From contig NZ_LKPJ01000023.1 of assembly GCF_001443045.1 (NCBI RefSeq), positions 1 through 64,000 on the forward strand: 64,000 nucleotides of DNA, read 5' to 3'. The notes under the pieces were generated by a model. It had not been told where the DNA came from. It was given only the letters and a program-made list of their open reading frames with translations, and searched no databases. Positions 17,911-26,333 of the stretch are shown one piece after another. The stretch's first letter is position 1. Each line of letters begins with the position of its first letter. This DNA comes from Burkholderia ambifaria (GTDB taxonomy: Bacteria; Pseudomonadota; Gammaproteobacteria; Burkholderiales; Burkholderiaceae). A program made the position numbers and the translations under genes.

Positions 17911-19218
17911 TCAGACGAGCGCCGCGCGCTGCCGGCGCAGGAACGCCGGAATCGAGCTGACGATGTCCGGCTTGCCCTGGTTGCCTGCGATGAACGGGCT
18001 CCACGGCTGCGCGCGGACCGCGGTCTTCGTCTTCCACACGACGTTGAATTGCCCGTCGCCGCGGATCTCGCCGATCATTACCGGCTTGTGAAGGTGATGG
18101 TTGCCGTCCATCGCGAGCGTGAAGCCCGACGGCGCGGCGACGGTCTGGCCGATCATCGCGACGCGCACCTTGTCGACGTCGGTGCTCTTCGCCTTCTCGA
18201 CGGCCTGCTTCCACATGTGGATGCCCACATAGGTCGCCTCCATCGGGTCGTTGGTCACGCGCTTCGCGCCGCCCGGCAGGTTGTTCGCCTTCACCCACGC
18301 GGCGAACTGGTCCTTGAACTTCGTGTTCGTCGGGTTCTTCACCGACATGAAGTAGTTCCACGCGGCGAGGTGGCCGACGAGCGGCTTCGTGTCGATCCCG
18401 CGCAGCTCTTCCTCGCCGACCGAGAACGCGACCACCGGTACGTCGGTCGCCTTGATCCCCTGGTTGCCGAGCTCCTTGTAGAACGGCACGTTCGAGTCGC
18501 CGTTGATCGTCGATACCACGGTCGTCTTGCCGCCCTGCGCGAAGTTCTTGATGTTCGCGACGATGGTCTGGTAATCGCTGTGGCCGAACGGCGTGTAGAC
18601 CTCCTGAATGTCGGCGTCCTTCACGCCCTTCGATTTCAGGAACGCGCGCAGGATCTTGTTGGTCGTGCGCGGATACACATAGTCGGTGCCGAGCAGGAAG
18701 AAGCGTTTCGCACCGCCGCCTTCCGCGCTCATCAGGTACTCGACGGCCGGAATCGCCTGCTGGTTCGGCGCGGCGCCCGTGTAGAACACGTTGCGCGACA
18801 TCTCCTCGCCTTCGTACTGCACCGGGTAGTAGAGCAGACCGTTCAGTTCCTCGAACACGGGCAGCACCGACTTGCGCGACACCGACGTCCAGCAGCCGAA
18901 CACGCATGCGACCTTGTCCTGCGTGAGCAGCTGGCGCGCCTTCTCCGCGAACAGCGGCCAGTTCGATGCGGGATCGACGACCACCGGCTCGAGCTTGCGG
19001 CCCATCACACCGCCGCTCTTGTTGATCTCGGCGATCGTCATCAGCGCCGTGTCCTTCAGCGACGTTTCGGAGATCGCCATCGTCCCCGACAGCGAATGCA
19101 GGATGCCGACCTTGATCGGGCCGGTGCCCGCATCGGCCGCTTGCGCGAACGGACTCTTGCCCGCCAGCGCGAGTGCACCGGCCATCGAACCGAACTTCAG
19201 CAGACTGCGACGTTTCAT
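17911..19218 (-). CDS. urtA: Urea ABC transporter substrate-binding protein UrtA
   Basis: A 435-aa periplasmic binding protein. It starts with a twin-arginine-like leader (MKRRSLLKFGSMAGALALAG, then AQA cleavage), followed by GPIKVGILHSLSGTMAISE, typical of UrtA/AmiC-like proteins. It captures urea for UrtBC. The ATG at 19218 follows an AAGGGG ribosome-binding site. A sigma-54 promoter 61 bp upstream starts the urt operon. The 153-bp gap to urtB contains no gene. Confidence 0.95.
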   Translation of the reverse strand: MKRRSLLKFGSMAGALALAGKSPFAQAADAGTGPIKVGILHSLSGTMAISETSLKDTALMTIAEINKSGGVMGRKLEPVVVDPASNWPLFAEKARQLLTQDKVACVFGCWTSVSRKSVLPVFEELNGLLYYPVQYEGEEMSRNVFYTGAAPNQQAIPAVEYLMSAEGGGAKRFFLLGTDYVYPRTTNKILRAFLKSKGVKDADIQEVYTPFGHSDYQTIVANIKNFAQGGKTTVVSTINGDSNVPFYKELGNQGIKATDVPVVAFSVGEEELRGIDTKPLVGHLAAWNYFMSVKNPTNTKFKDQFAAWVKANNLPGGAKRVTNDPMEATYVGIHMWKQAVEKAKSTDVDKVRVAMIGQTVAAPSGFTLAMDGNHHLHKPVMIGEIRGDGQFNVVWKTKTAVRAQPWSPFIAGNQGKPDIVSSIPAFLRRQRAALV

Positions 19219-19278
19219 CGGGTTCCCCTTGACGTGTTGGATACGCGTGCGCCGTGGCGGCGCCGGCATCGGAGTAAC

Positions 19279-19293
19279 GCAAGGCATGTGCCA
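19279..19293 (-). promoter_or_regulatory. Sigma-54 (-24/-12) promoter of urtA
   Basis: The minus strand reads TGGCACATGCCTTGC, matching TGGCAC-N5-TTGC exactly. It lies 61 bp before the urtA ATG. A GCGCAAATGGTGCA element at 19404-19417, some 110 bp further upstream, resembles an imperfect NtrC site (TGCACC half on the minus strand). Together they indicate nitrogen-limitation control. The rest of the 342-bp gap 19219-19560 holds only the rhodanese terminator. Confidence 0.8.
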
Positions 19294-19403
19294 GTCGCGC
19301 GGATGCACGCCGGGCGTGCCTGTGCGGGGTGGTGCGGGGCGTCAGTGCGGTGCGCATGGCACGTCGTGCAGCATGCGCGACCCGTTGCGGTGCGCTCACG
19401 CGG

Positions 19404-19417
19404 GCGCAAATGGTGCA
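19404..19417 (-). promoter_or_regulatory. Possible NtrC enhancer half-site upstream of urtA
   Basis: On the minus strand TGCACCATTTGCGC matches the left half of the NtrC consensus TGCACC-N5-GGTGCA, with a degenerate right half. Its distance from the -24 element suits an enhancer. Only one good half is seen, so this is tentative. Confidence 0.4.
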
Positions 19418-19466
19418 CGGCGCGCATGCTTGCACGGAGGAGGGGGCACACGGGAGCAGAAATGGA

Positions 19467-19491
19467 AACGGGCGCGCAAGGCGCGCCCGTT
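19467..19491 (-). terminator. Terminator after the rhodanese gene
   Basis: ACGGGCGCGC/GCGCGCCCGT form a 10-bp stem with a 3-base loop, followed on the minus strand by TTTCCATTTCT. It lies about 70 bp past the rhodanese stop and before the urt promoter region. Confidence 0.75.
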
Positions 19492-19560
19492 CGGCGGACT
19501 GGCGAGACCGGCGGCAACGTGCCGGTCGGCATGGCGGCGCGCGATGCGCCGCCGGGAGGA

Positions 19561-19884
19561 TCAGTAACGCGGCACGGACGGATCGACGTCGCGCGACCAC
19601 GCGTCGATCCCGCCTTGCAGGTTGTACAGCTTCGTGAAGCCGCGCGATTCGAGGAACATCGCGACCTGCGCGCTGCGCATTCCGTGATGGCACACGCAGA
19701 CGATTTCCGCTTCGTCGTCGAGCTCCTCGCTGCGCGCGGGAATCTGCTGCATCGGGATCGATACGCTGCCGGCGATCTGCGCGGTCGAGATTTCCCACGG
19801 CTCGCGCACGTCGAGCACGACCGGCGCGGGGCGCGCCGGGTCACGAAGCCATTCCGCGAGCATCGCGGGCGTCAGGATTTGCAT
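19561..19884 (-). CDS. Rhodanese-like sulfurtransferase domain protein
   Basis: A 107-aa single-domain rhodanese: VVLDVREPWE, then the active-site loop VCHHGMRSAQVAMFL preceded by the cysteine-containing IVCV. In the usual CxxGxRS loop the catalytic cysteine is followed by five residues; here CHHGMRS fits. Such proteins move sulfur or act in redox sensing; the substrate is unknown. It starts 11 bp after the Pcm-like gene and is likely co-transcribed with it. Confidence 0.88.
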   Translation of the reverse strand: MQILTPAMLAEWLRDPARPAPVVLDVREPWEISTAQIAGSVSIPMQQIPARSEELDDEAEIVCVCHHGMRSAQVAMFLESRGFTKLYNLQGGIDAWSRDVDPSVPRY

Positions 19885-19895
19885 GGGGCCGCCGC

Positions 19896-20552
19896 TCAGA
19901 ACTTGAAGCGCGACGGTTCGATCGCGTTGACGAGGTGATTGACGTAGGTTTCGAACACGTCGGCGACGCGGTACTGCTTGTCGTCGATGCGCGTGATGAT
20001 CTGCGCCTTCATCACCGGACGGCCGCCGACGAACGCCGACAGGCGGCCGCCGATCTTCAGCTGTTCGAGCATCTGCTGCGGCACGACCGGCAGGCCGCCC
20101 GCGACGCAGATCACGTCGTACGGCGCCTTGTCGGGCCAGCCGAGCGAACCGTCGCCGAGCACGACTTCCGCGTTGGTCACGCCGTCGTTGCGCAGGTTGT
20201 CGGCCGCGAACTTCGCGATGACCGGATCGATGTCGACCGCCGTCACGTGCTGCGCGCGATGGGCGAACAGCGCCGCGAGGTAGCCCGAACCCGCGCCGAT
20301 CACGAGCACGTTCTCATGCTTCTTGACGGCCAGTTCCTGCAGCACGCGCGCTTCGACGCGCGGGAACAGCATCTTGCTGGTGCCGCCGGGCAGCGGCAGC
20401 TCGAGGTCGGCGAACGCGAGATCGCGATGTTCGGGCGACACGTAGTTTTCACGCTTGACGATCGACAGCAGGCCCAGGATGTCCAGGTCCAGCACGTCCC
20501 ACGGCCGGATCTGTTGTTCGATCATGTTGAAACGCGCGTTTTCGATATTCAT
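19896..20552 (-). CDS. Protein-L-isoaspartate O-methyltransferase family protein
   Basis: A 218-aa SAM-dependent methyltransferase of the Pcm group: N-terminal NMIEQQIRPWDVLD, SAM-binding VLVIGAGSGYLAALFA, acidic VTAVDIDP and the C-terminal GGRLSAFVGG. Classical Pcm repairs isoaspartyl residues. This betaproteobacterial version diverges from E. coli Pcm, so repair activity is likely but not certain. The start has a clear family N-terminus. The rhodanese gene follows. Confidence 0.85.
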   Translation of the reverse strand: MNIENARFNMIEQQIRPWDVLDLDILGLLSIVKRENYVSPEHRDLAFADLELPLPGGTSKMLFPRVEARVLQELAVKKHENVLVIGAGSGYLAALFAHRAQHVTAVDIDPVIAKFAADNLRNDGVTNAEVVLGDGSLGWPDKAPYDVICVAGGLPVVPQQMLEQLKIGGRLSAFVGGRPVMKAQIITRIDDKQYRVADVFETYVNHLVNAIEPSRFKF

Positions 20553-20656
20553 GGTGTGGTCACGCAGCCAGGTCGGCCATCAGCGGGGATAGAGAAACTT
20601 CGTGATTGTACCAAACAGGGCGGCGCCGAAGCCTTCAGACGGCCTGCAACAGACCT

Positions 20657-20914
20657 TTACCCCTTGCTCTTCTTGATCTGCGCCTCGAACGCGAGGTCGA
20701 GCTTGCTCGCCTTGCGCGGCTTCTTGGGGCCGAATTCGTCGACGAACCTGACGAATTCGTCGAGCGGCAGCGGTTCGCTGCGCTTCTCGGCGGTGCCGCC
20801 GGAGCGGTCGACCAGGTAGAACAGGCCGCCCGCCATCGCGACGGCCGCGAACTGCGGGTTGCCGGAGCGGGTTTTCAGGCGTTCGACCGCGTGGGTTGCT
20901 TTGGTGGTGCGCAT
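20657..20914 (-). CDS. Conserved hypothetical protein, 85 aa
   Basis: A basic 85-aa protein with a central hydrophobic stretch (QFAAVAMAGGLFYLVDRSGG) too short and broken for a confident membrane helix, and a Lys-rich C-terminus (KKPRKASKLDLAFEAQIKKSKG). I recognise no family. The frame has typical Burkholderia codon use and stands alone between hemN and the Pcm-like gene, both on the same strand. Likely real but of unknown function. Confidence 0.6.
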   Translation of the reverse strand: MRTTKATHAVERLKTRSGNPQFAAVAMAGGLFYLVDRSGGTAEKRSEPLPLDEFVRFVDEFGPKKPRKASKLDLAFEAQIKKSKG

Positions 20915-20986
20915 CGTGCGGGTTCTTGCAGGGGCGTTGAGCCCCTTACTTTATCAAACCGGCCGCCCGCCCGCGGCCGTGCCGCG

Positions 20987-22378
20987 TCAGACGGTGCGCG
21001 AGTAGCGCTGGCGCGGCGTCCGGCCGAGGTACGCGTCGAACGCCATCGCGATGTTGCGCACGACCATCCGGCCGGCCGGATGGATCGTCAGGCGATCGCC
21101 GGCGACGGTCAGCAGCCCGTCCTGCTCGAATCCGCGCAACGCGTCGAGTTCGCGCGCGAAGTGCTCGGCGAAGCGGATCCCGTGCGCGGCCTCGATATGC
21201 GAGAACGGCAGTTCGAGGTTGCACATCAGCTGCGTGATCACGTCGCGGCGCAGCCGGTCGTCGGCCGTGAGCCGCACGCCGCGCGCGATCGGCAGCCGGC
21301 CCGCGTCGAGCGCCGCGCCGTAGGCCGGCAGGTCCTTCGCGTTCTGCGCGTAGACGTCGCCGACCTTGCCGATCGACGACACGCCGAAGCCGACCAGGTC
21401 CGTGTCCGCGCGCGTGCTGTAGCCCTGGAAATTGCGCTGCAGCGTGCCGTTGCGCTGCGCGCGCACGAGTTCGTCGGACGGCCGCGCGAAGTGATCCATT
21501 CCGATGTACACGTAGCCGGCCGACGTCAGCATGTCGATCGCGAGGCCGAGCAGCGCGATGCGCGTTTCGGGCGGCGGCAGCGTCGCATCGTCGATCTGCC
21601 GCTGCATCTTGAACAGGTGCGGCATGTGCGCGTAGCCGAATACCGACAGGCGATCCGGCGCGAGTTCGATGATCGTCTCGAGCGTGCGCGCGAACACGGC
21701 GACTGTCTGGTGCGGCAGCCCGTAGATCAGGTCGACGCTGACCGAATGGAAGCCCGTCGTGCGCGCGGCCGACAGCAGGTCGGCCGTCATCGCGAGCGGC
21801 TGGATCCGGTTGATCGCCTGCTGCACGACCGGATCGAAATCCTGCACGCCGAGGCTCAGCCGGTTGAAGCCGATATTGCGCAGGTGGACGACCGTCGCGG
21901 GCGTGACCGTGCGCGGGTCGATCTCGATCGAGAACTCGGCGTCGGCGTCCGGCGCGAGCGCGAAGTGCTCGCGGGTGGCCGCCATCAGTTCGGCCGTTTC
22001 GGCGTCGGACAGGAACGTCGGCGTGCCGCCGCCCCAGTGCAACTGCGTGACCGGGCGCTCGGGATCGAACAGCGCGGCCTGCAGCGCCAGCTCGCGCTTC
22101 AGTTGCTCGAGATACGGGCGCGCGCGGCGATGATTGTTGGTCGCGATCTTGTTGCAGCCGCAATAGAAGCAGGCCGTGTTGCAGAACGGGATGTGGAAGT
22201 ACAGCGACAGATCGCTCGACGACGCGCCGGGATCGGTCGCCGCGCGCACGTAGTCGGCCGGATCGAAATCGTCGCGGAACTGCAGCGCGGTGGGGTAGGA
22301 CGTATAGCGCGGCCCGTTCGCGCCGTACTTCGCGAGCAAATCGGGACGGAACAGTATGTCGGCAGAACCGGAGTTCAT
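20987..22378 (-). CDS. hemN: Oxygen-independent coproporphyrinogen III oxidase
   Basis: A 463-aa radical-SAM enzyme that decarboxylates coproporphyrinogen III in anaerobic haem synthesis. The cluster motif CNTACFYCGC follows YFHIPF, and the HemN-specific GGGTP and N-terminal KYGANGPRYTSYPTA are present. The ATG at 22378 is used because that N-terminus is conserved; upstream frame to 22591 is not. No FNR/ANR box (TTGAT-N4-ATCAA) is visible in the 159-bp gap to the divergent cysteine-cluster gene. Confidence 0.95.
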   Translation of the reverse strand: MNSGSADILFRPDLLAKYGANGPRYTSYPTALQFRDDFDPADYVRAATDPGASSSDLSLYFHIPFCNTACFYCGCNKIATNNHRRARPYLEQLKRELALQAALFDPERPVTQLHWGGGTPTFLSDAETAELMAATREHFALAPDADAEFSIEIDPRTVTPATVVHLRNIGFNRLSLGVQDFDPVVQQAINRIQPLAMTADLLSAARTTGFHSVSVDLIYGLPHQTVAVFARTLETIIELAPDRLSVFGYAHMPHLFKMQRQIDDATLPPPETRIALLGLAIDMLTSAGYVYIGMDHFARPSDELVRAQRNGTLQRNFQGYSTRADTDLVGFGVSSIGKVGDVYAQNAKDLPAYGAALDAGRLPIARGVRLTADDRLRRDVITQLMCNLELPFSHIEAAHGIRFAEHFARELDALRGFEQDGLLTVAGDRLTIHPAGRMVVRNIAMAFDAYLGRTPRQRYSRTV

Positions 22379-22537
22379 GATGGTCTCGCGCTTTTTAGAT
22401 GCTTTCGAGTATATGAATGCCCGTTTCGGCTGCATTGTGTAATAACGTCGCAGCCGGCGGTGGCACAATGCGCAGTGGGCCGCCGCGCCGCTGCGTCCGG
22501 TTGCCGCACCGTTTTTGTTGTTTGCGAGAGAGTCGAA

Positions 22538-22867
22538 GTGTCCGTCGAAATGCCCATCCGTCCGGCGCCCGCCGATGTCCCGCCGCCGCATGCGTGCCGC
22601 GAGGGGTGCGGCGCATGCTGCATCGCGCCGTCGATTTCCTCCCCGATTCCGGGGATGCCCGACGGCAAGCCGGCCGGCGTGCGCTGCGTGCAGCTCGGCG
22701 ACGACCTGCGCTGCCGGATCTTCGGCCGGCCCGAGCGTCCCGCGTGCTGTTCCGGGCTGCAGCCGTCCGTCGAGATGTGCGGGGCATCGCGCGACGACGC
22801 GCTCGCGTGGCTGACGCGCCTCGAGGTCGCGACGCAGCCGGTGCCCGACGCCGGCGCGGTCCGCTGA
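22538..22867 (+). CDS. YkgJ-family cysteine-cluster protein
   Basis: A 109-aa protein with HACREGCGACC near the N-terminus and further cysteines in RCVQLGDDLRCRIF, RPACCSGL and EMCG, the YkgJ zinc/iron-cluster pattern. The biochemical role is unknown. The GTG at 22538 is chosen because GAGAG precedes it; an ATG at 22550 would give 105 aa but has no Shine-Dalgarno. It diverges from hemN. Confidence 0.82.
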   Translation: MSVEMPIRPAPADVPPPHACREGCGACCIAPSISSPIPGMPDGKPAGVRCVQLGDDLRCRIFGRPERPACCSGLQPSVEMCGASRDDALAWLTRLEVATQPVPDAGAVR

Positions 22868-23006
22868 CGCCCGGCCGCGCCGCCGTGCAGCGGCGCGCGC
22901 ACGGAACCGGCGGCGTGCGCTCGAGCACTAACTTCGGTCCACGCCTCACACGGGGCGAAGCCGATGGCCCGACTGCCGCTTTGCCCGATACAGGAGATTG
23001 TTCAGC

Positions 23007-23588
23007 ATGACCGCATCTTGCACGCCCGGCCGGCGCCGTTTCCTCGCCGTTTGCGCCGGCGCCATCGGCGTGTCGGTATCGCTCGCCGCCTGTGCGTCGA
23101 CGTTCCCGTTCATCCCCGATCACTACACGTTCTCGCGCGGCGACGTGCAGAAAGCCGTCGCGCGCAAGTTTCCGTATCAGAAGACGGTCGCGCAGGTCGT
23201 CGACGTGTCGCTCGCGAATCCCGCCGTCAACCTGCTGCCCGACCAGAACCGCGTCGCCGTGCAGCTCGATGCGCATTTCGCGAGTCCGTTCCTGCGCGAA
23301 CCGGTGAGCGGCAAATTTACCGTATCGGGCCAGCTCGCTTACGATGCGCCGAGCCGCTCGGTCGTGCTGAAGGCGCCGGCCGTCGACAGCCTCGTGCTCG
23401 ACGGCGACGCGCAGATGTACGCGCAGCAGGTCGGCGCGGCCGCCGGCCTGCTCGCGACGCAGGTGCTGACCAACTATCCGATCTACACGTTCAAGCCCGA
23501 GCAATTGCAATTTGCCGGAGTGAACTACGAACCCGGTACAATTACGATTCTTACAAACGGCATACGCGTGGCGATCGTCGAAAAGTGA
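23007..23588 (+). CDS. DUF1439 lipoprotein (YceB-like)
   Basis: A 193-aa protein with a lipoprotein signal (RRRFLAVCAGAIG...SLAAC; lipobox LAAC), so it is probably anchored in a membrane facing the periplasm. The body (YTFSRGDVQKAVARKFPYQK, NPAVNLLPDQNRVAVQLDA) matches DUF1439, whose fold resembles lipid-binding proteins. Function is unknown. The ATG at 23007 has AGGAGA upstream. Confidence 0.85.
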   Translation: MTASCTPGRRRFLAVCAGAIGVSVSLAACASTFPFIPDHYTFSRGDVQKAVARKFPYQKTVAQVVDVSLANPAVNLLPDQNRVAVQLDAHFASPFLREPVSGKFTVSGQLAYDAPSRSVVLKAPAVDSLVLDGDAQMYAQQVGAAAGLLATQVLTNYPIYTFKPEQLQFAGVNYEPGTITILTNGIRVAIVEK

Positions 23589-23666
23589 CGGCGCACCGCG
23601 CGCGGCCGGGCGGGCCGCGGCGGTGACGCGGCCCTTTCTTTCGACTACTTCGGAGTTGGGCCACGG

Positions 23667-24497
23667 ATGGACTGGATCCTGATCTGCAAGGCATTGATCC
23701 TCGGCGTCGTCGAGGGGCTGACGGAATTCCTCCCGGTATCGAGCACCGGCCACCTGATCGTCGCGGGCAGCTTCCTGAATTTCAACGATGCGCACGCGAA
23801 GACCTTCGACGTCGTGATCCAGTTCGGCGCGATCCTCGCGGTCTGCTGGGAATACCGGCAGCGGATCGTGTCCGTCGTGTGCGGGCTGCCGAGCCGGGCC
23901 GACGCGCAGCGCTTCACGCTGAACGTCGTGATCGCGACGATTCCCGCGATCGCGCTCGGCCTGCTGTTCGAGAAGAAGATCAAGGCCGTGCTGTTTTCGC
24001 CGGTGCCGGTCGCATTCGCGCTCGTCGTCGGCGGCGCGATCATCCTGTGGGCCGAGGCGCGGCAGCGCGAACGCCGCGAGCCGCCGCGCGTGCAGTCGGT
24101 CGATGCGCTCACGCCGCTCGACGCGCTGAAGGTTGGCATCGCGCAATGCTTCGCGCTGGTGCCGGGCATGTCGCGCTCGGGCTCGACGATCATCGGCGGG
24201 ATGCTGTTCGGCCTCGATCGGCGCGTCGCGACCGAATTCTCGTTCTTCCTCGCGATTCCGATCATCTTCGGCGCGACGCTCTATGAAACGGTCAAGGACT
24301 GGCAGGCGTTCACGGTCGACTCGCTCGGCCTGTTCGCGCTCGGGCTCGTTGCCGCGTTCATCAGCGCGTTCGTGTGCGTGCGCTGGCTGCTGCGCTTCGT
24401 CGCGACGCACGACTTCACCGTGTTTGCGTGGTATCGGATCGCGTTCGGCCTGTTCGTGCTGCTTGTGGGTTACAGCGGATGGTTGAACTGGGCGTGA
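23667..24497 (+). CDS. uppP: Undecaprenyl-diphosphatase
   Basis: A 276-aa BacA/UppP membrane phosphatase that recycles undecaprenyl pyrophosphate for peptidoglycan and LPS synthesis and gives some bacitracin resistance. The two catalytic motifs are complete: EGLTEFLPVSSTGHL near the N-terminus and PGMSRSGSTIIGG in the middle. About eight hydrophobic segments are seen. It ends before a strong bidirectional terminator shared with trmB. Confidence 0.96.
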   Translation: MDWILICKALILGVVEGLTEFLPVSSTGHLIVAGSFLNFNDAHAKTFDVVIQFGAILAVCWEYRQRIVSVVCGLPSRADAQRFTLNVVIATIPAIALGLLFEKKIKAVLFSPVPVAFALVVGGAIILWAEARQRERREPPRVQSVDALTPLDALKVGIAQCFALVPGMSRSGSTIIGGMLFGLDRRVATEFSFFLAIPIIFGATLYETVKDWQAFTVDSLGLFALGLVAAFISAFVCVRWLLRFVATHDFTVFAWYRIAFGLFVLLVGYSGWLNWA

Positions 24498-24530
24498 TGC
24501 CGGTGCGGGGGCGACGGCGTTTCCAATAGA

Positions 24531-24570
24531 AAACGGCCCGATCGGCAAAGATGCCGGTCGGGCCGTTTTT
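24531..24570. terminator. Bidirectional terminator between uppP and trmB
   Basis: AAACGGCCCGA-T-CGGC pairs with GCCGGTCGGGCCGTTT around a short loop, with T-runs on both strands (TTTTT on plus, TTT plus flanking A/T on minus). It serves the convergent genes uppP and trmB. Confidence 0.9.
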
Positions 24571-24600
24571 CATTGCGCGGCGCGCCGCGGCAGCGCGGAT

Positions 24601-25368
24601 TCAGCCGGCGCGCTTGCGGAACACCAGGTCCCACACGCCGTGGCCGAGCCGCAGCCCGCGCCGTTCGAACTTCGTGACGGGGCGGTACTCGGGGCGCGGC
24701 GCGTAGTCGGCGGCCGTGTTGTCGAGCGTCGGTTCGGCGCCGAGCACTTCCAGCATCTGTTCGGCGTAGTTCTGCCAGTCGGTCGCGCAATGCAGGTATG
24801 CGCCCGGCTTCAGGCGCGACGCGAGGTGCGCGACGAGCGGCGGCTGGATCAACCGGCGCTTGTGGTGGCGCGCCTTGTGCCACGGATCCGGGAAGAAGAT
24901 GTGCACGCCGTCGAGGCTTTCCGGCGCGAGCATGTGCTCGAGCACTTCGACCGCGTCGTGCTGGATGATGCGGATGTTCGGCAGGTCCTGCTCGCCGATC
25001 AGCTTCAGCAGTGCGCCGACGCCCGGCTCGTGCACCTCGACGCCGAGGAAGTCGTCGCCCGGGCGGTGCGCGGCGATTTCCGCGGTCGATGCGCCCATCC
25101 CGAAGCCGATCTCCAGGATGCGCGGCGCGCTGCGGCCGAACACGGCGTCCCAGTCGGGAATTTCAGCCGCGTACGGGACGACGAAGCGCGGGCCGAGATC
25201 GTCGAGCGCGCGGCGCTGGCCGGTCGATACGCGGCCGGCGCGCGTCACGAAGCTGCGGATGCGGCGGTGGTGCAGCGGATTGACTTCGTCGGCGCCGTCG
25301 GCGGCTTCGTCGGGAAGGGCGGCGTCGTCCGGCGGCAGGCCGGCTTCGTTCGGATCGTCGTGCATCAT
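24601..25368 (-). CDS. trmB: tRNA (guanine-N7-)-methyltransferase
   Basis: A 255-aa enzyme that makes m7G46 in tRNA. SAM motif ILEIGFGMGAST, the catalytic HIFFPDPWHKARHHKRR segment and the C-terminal TKFERRGLRLGHGVWDL are all present. Two adjacent ATGs (25368, 25365) are possible; the longer is listed. The N-terminal 35 residues are acidic and poorly conserved. The ORF continues upstream through the tRNA-Gly gene, which cannot be coding. Confidence 0.95.
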   Translation of the reverse strand: MMHDDPNEAGLPPDDAALPDEAADGADEVNPLHHRRIRSFVTRAGRVSTGQRRALDDLGPRFVVPYAAEIPDWDAVFGRSAPRILEIGFGMGASTAEIAAHRPGDDFLGVEVHEPGVGALLKLIGEQDLPNIRIIQHDAVEVLEHMLAPESLDGVHIFFPDPWHKARHHKRRLIQPPLVAHLASRLKPGAYLHCATDWQNYAEQMLEVLGAEPTLDNTAADYAPRPEYRPVTKFERRGLRLGHGVWDLVFRKRAG

Positions 25369-25500
25369 CGGTGACAGAGAAAGGCTCGGTTCGGGCGCGG
25401 GCCCGTTACGCGCAGCGGTGCGCCGGATGAACGGGCACATGGTACAAAAAAGCCGCCTTCGACGAGGCGGCTCTTGCGCTGGCTGCCGTGCAGCCGAAGG

Positions 25501-25575
25501 TGGAGCGGGCGATGGGAATCGAACCCACGTCATCAGCTTGGGAAGCTGAGGTAATGGCCATTATACGACGCCCGC
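25501..25575 (-). tRNA. tRNA-Gly (anticodon CCC)
   Basis: The minus strand folds as a 75-nt tRNA: acceptor GCGGGCG pairing with CGCCCGC, D arm, anticodon stem TCAGC/GCTGA with loop TTCCCAA (anticodon CCC, glycine), T arm with GGTTCGATTCC, and an encoded CCA end. It reads GGG codons. Confidence 0.96.
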
Positions 25576-25585
25576 AGAACGCGTA

Positions 25586-25615
25586 ATTCTACAGGGTTTG
25601 GCCGAGATGTTGCAA
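25586..25615 (-). promoter_or_regulatory. Promoter of tRNA-Gly
   Basis: On the minus strand TTGCAA (-35) and TAGAAT (-10) are separated by 18 bp and lie about 11 bases before the mature tRNA 5' end. Confidence 0.65.
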
Positions 25616-25823
25616 GCGAGGCGTTCTGGTCGCTATTCCCGAAACCGGCATGGCCCGGGTTGAGGGCGATGGCATCTGCGGGAATCGCCGCCAACGATCG
25701 GCCGGAAGCGTTCCGTCGACGCAAGGCGCAACGGAACGCGCTCACGACACACCGCCCCGCGCGCCGGTGTCGAAAATAGACGAGTCGGTGTCGGAAGCAT
25801 ACAAGCCCCGCCAACGCTTTCGA

Positions 25824-25857
25824 ACTAACGTGACAGACCTCTTATACGATCGTTAGT
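25824..25857. promoter_or_regulatory. Spaced inverted repeat upstream of the cupin gene
   Basis: ACTAACG (25824-25830) and CGTTAGT (25851-25857) are perfect inverted copies 20 bp apart, ending 12 bp before the cupin ATG. The A/T-rich spacer contains TTATAC. It could be an operator or an mRNA hairpin that hides the ribosome-binding region. Function unknown. Confidence 0.45.
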
Positions 25858-25868
25858 CTGGAGCCGAC

Positions 25869-26213
25869 ATGTCCGATTTCATCACCGTTTTGCGCGAAAC
25901 CTGCCCGACGCCGGTCCTTGATGCGACCAAGTGGAAGCGCATCGGCGGCGATCCGCACACCGTGAACCTCAACGCTTACCTCTCCAAGGACGGCAGCAAG
26001 ATCATGGGTACCTGGATCTGCACGCCGGGCAAGTTCGAGGTGAACTACGAGAAATGGGAGTACTGCCATTTCCTCGACGGCTACTGCATCATCACGCCGG
26101 AAGGCGAGGAAGCGGTGCACCTGAAAGCCGGCGACGTGTTCGTCATCGAACCCGGGATGAAGGGGACCTGGGAAGTGGTGGAGACGGTGCGCAAGTACTT
26201 CGTGTTCGCCTGA
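25869..26213 (+). CDS. Cupin-domain protein (DUF861-like)
   Basis: A 114-aa single cupin: GTWICTPGKFEVNYEKWEYCHFLDGYCIITPEG, then HLKAGDVFVIEPGMKGTWEVVETVRKYFVF, the pattern of (S)-ureidoglycine aminohydrolase-like/DUF861 cupins. The substrate is unknown. An inverted repeat just upstream may regulate it. It converges on the GlxA-type regulator. Confidence 0.85.
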   Translation: MSDFITVLRETCPTPVLDATKWKRIGGDPHTVNLNAYLSKDGSKIMGTWICTPGKFEVNYEKWEYCHFLDGYCIITPEGEEAVHLKAGDVFVIEPGMKGTWEVVETVRKYFVFA

Positions 26214-26333
26214 GCGAGTTGATCGGTTCGGCCTGCGCAAGGGCGCCGGTCGTTCCGACGCATTGCGCCGCACCCTTCAGCCGATACCGACGAACAGGGA
26301 TTGCGGCCGGGATGACCCGCGAGGGATTCCGGT

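Noticed and set aside
15889..19938. 1349-aa plus-strand open frame
   Set aside because: It is Arg/Ala-rich antisense of urtC, urtB, urtA and the rhodanese gene with no domain; long shadow frames are common at this GC content.
22379..22537. FNR/ANR box for hemN
   Set aside because: No TTGAT-N4-ATCAA-like sequence could be found in the divergent region.
22395..24548. 717-aa minus-strand frame across ykgJ, DUF1439 and uppP
   Set aside because: Arg/His-rich antisense shadow with no start signals; the plus-strand genes have clear families.
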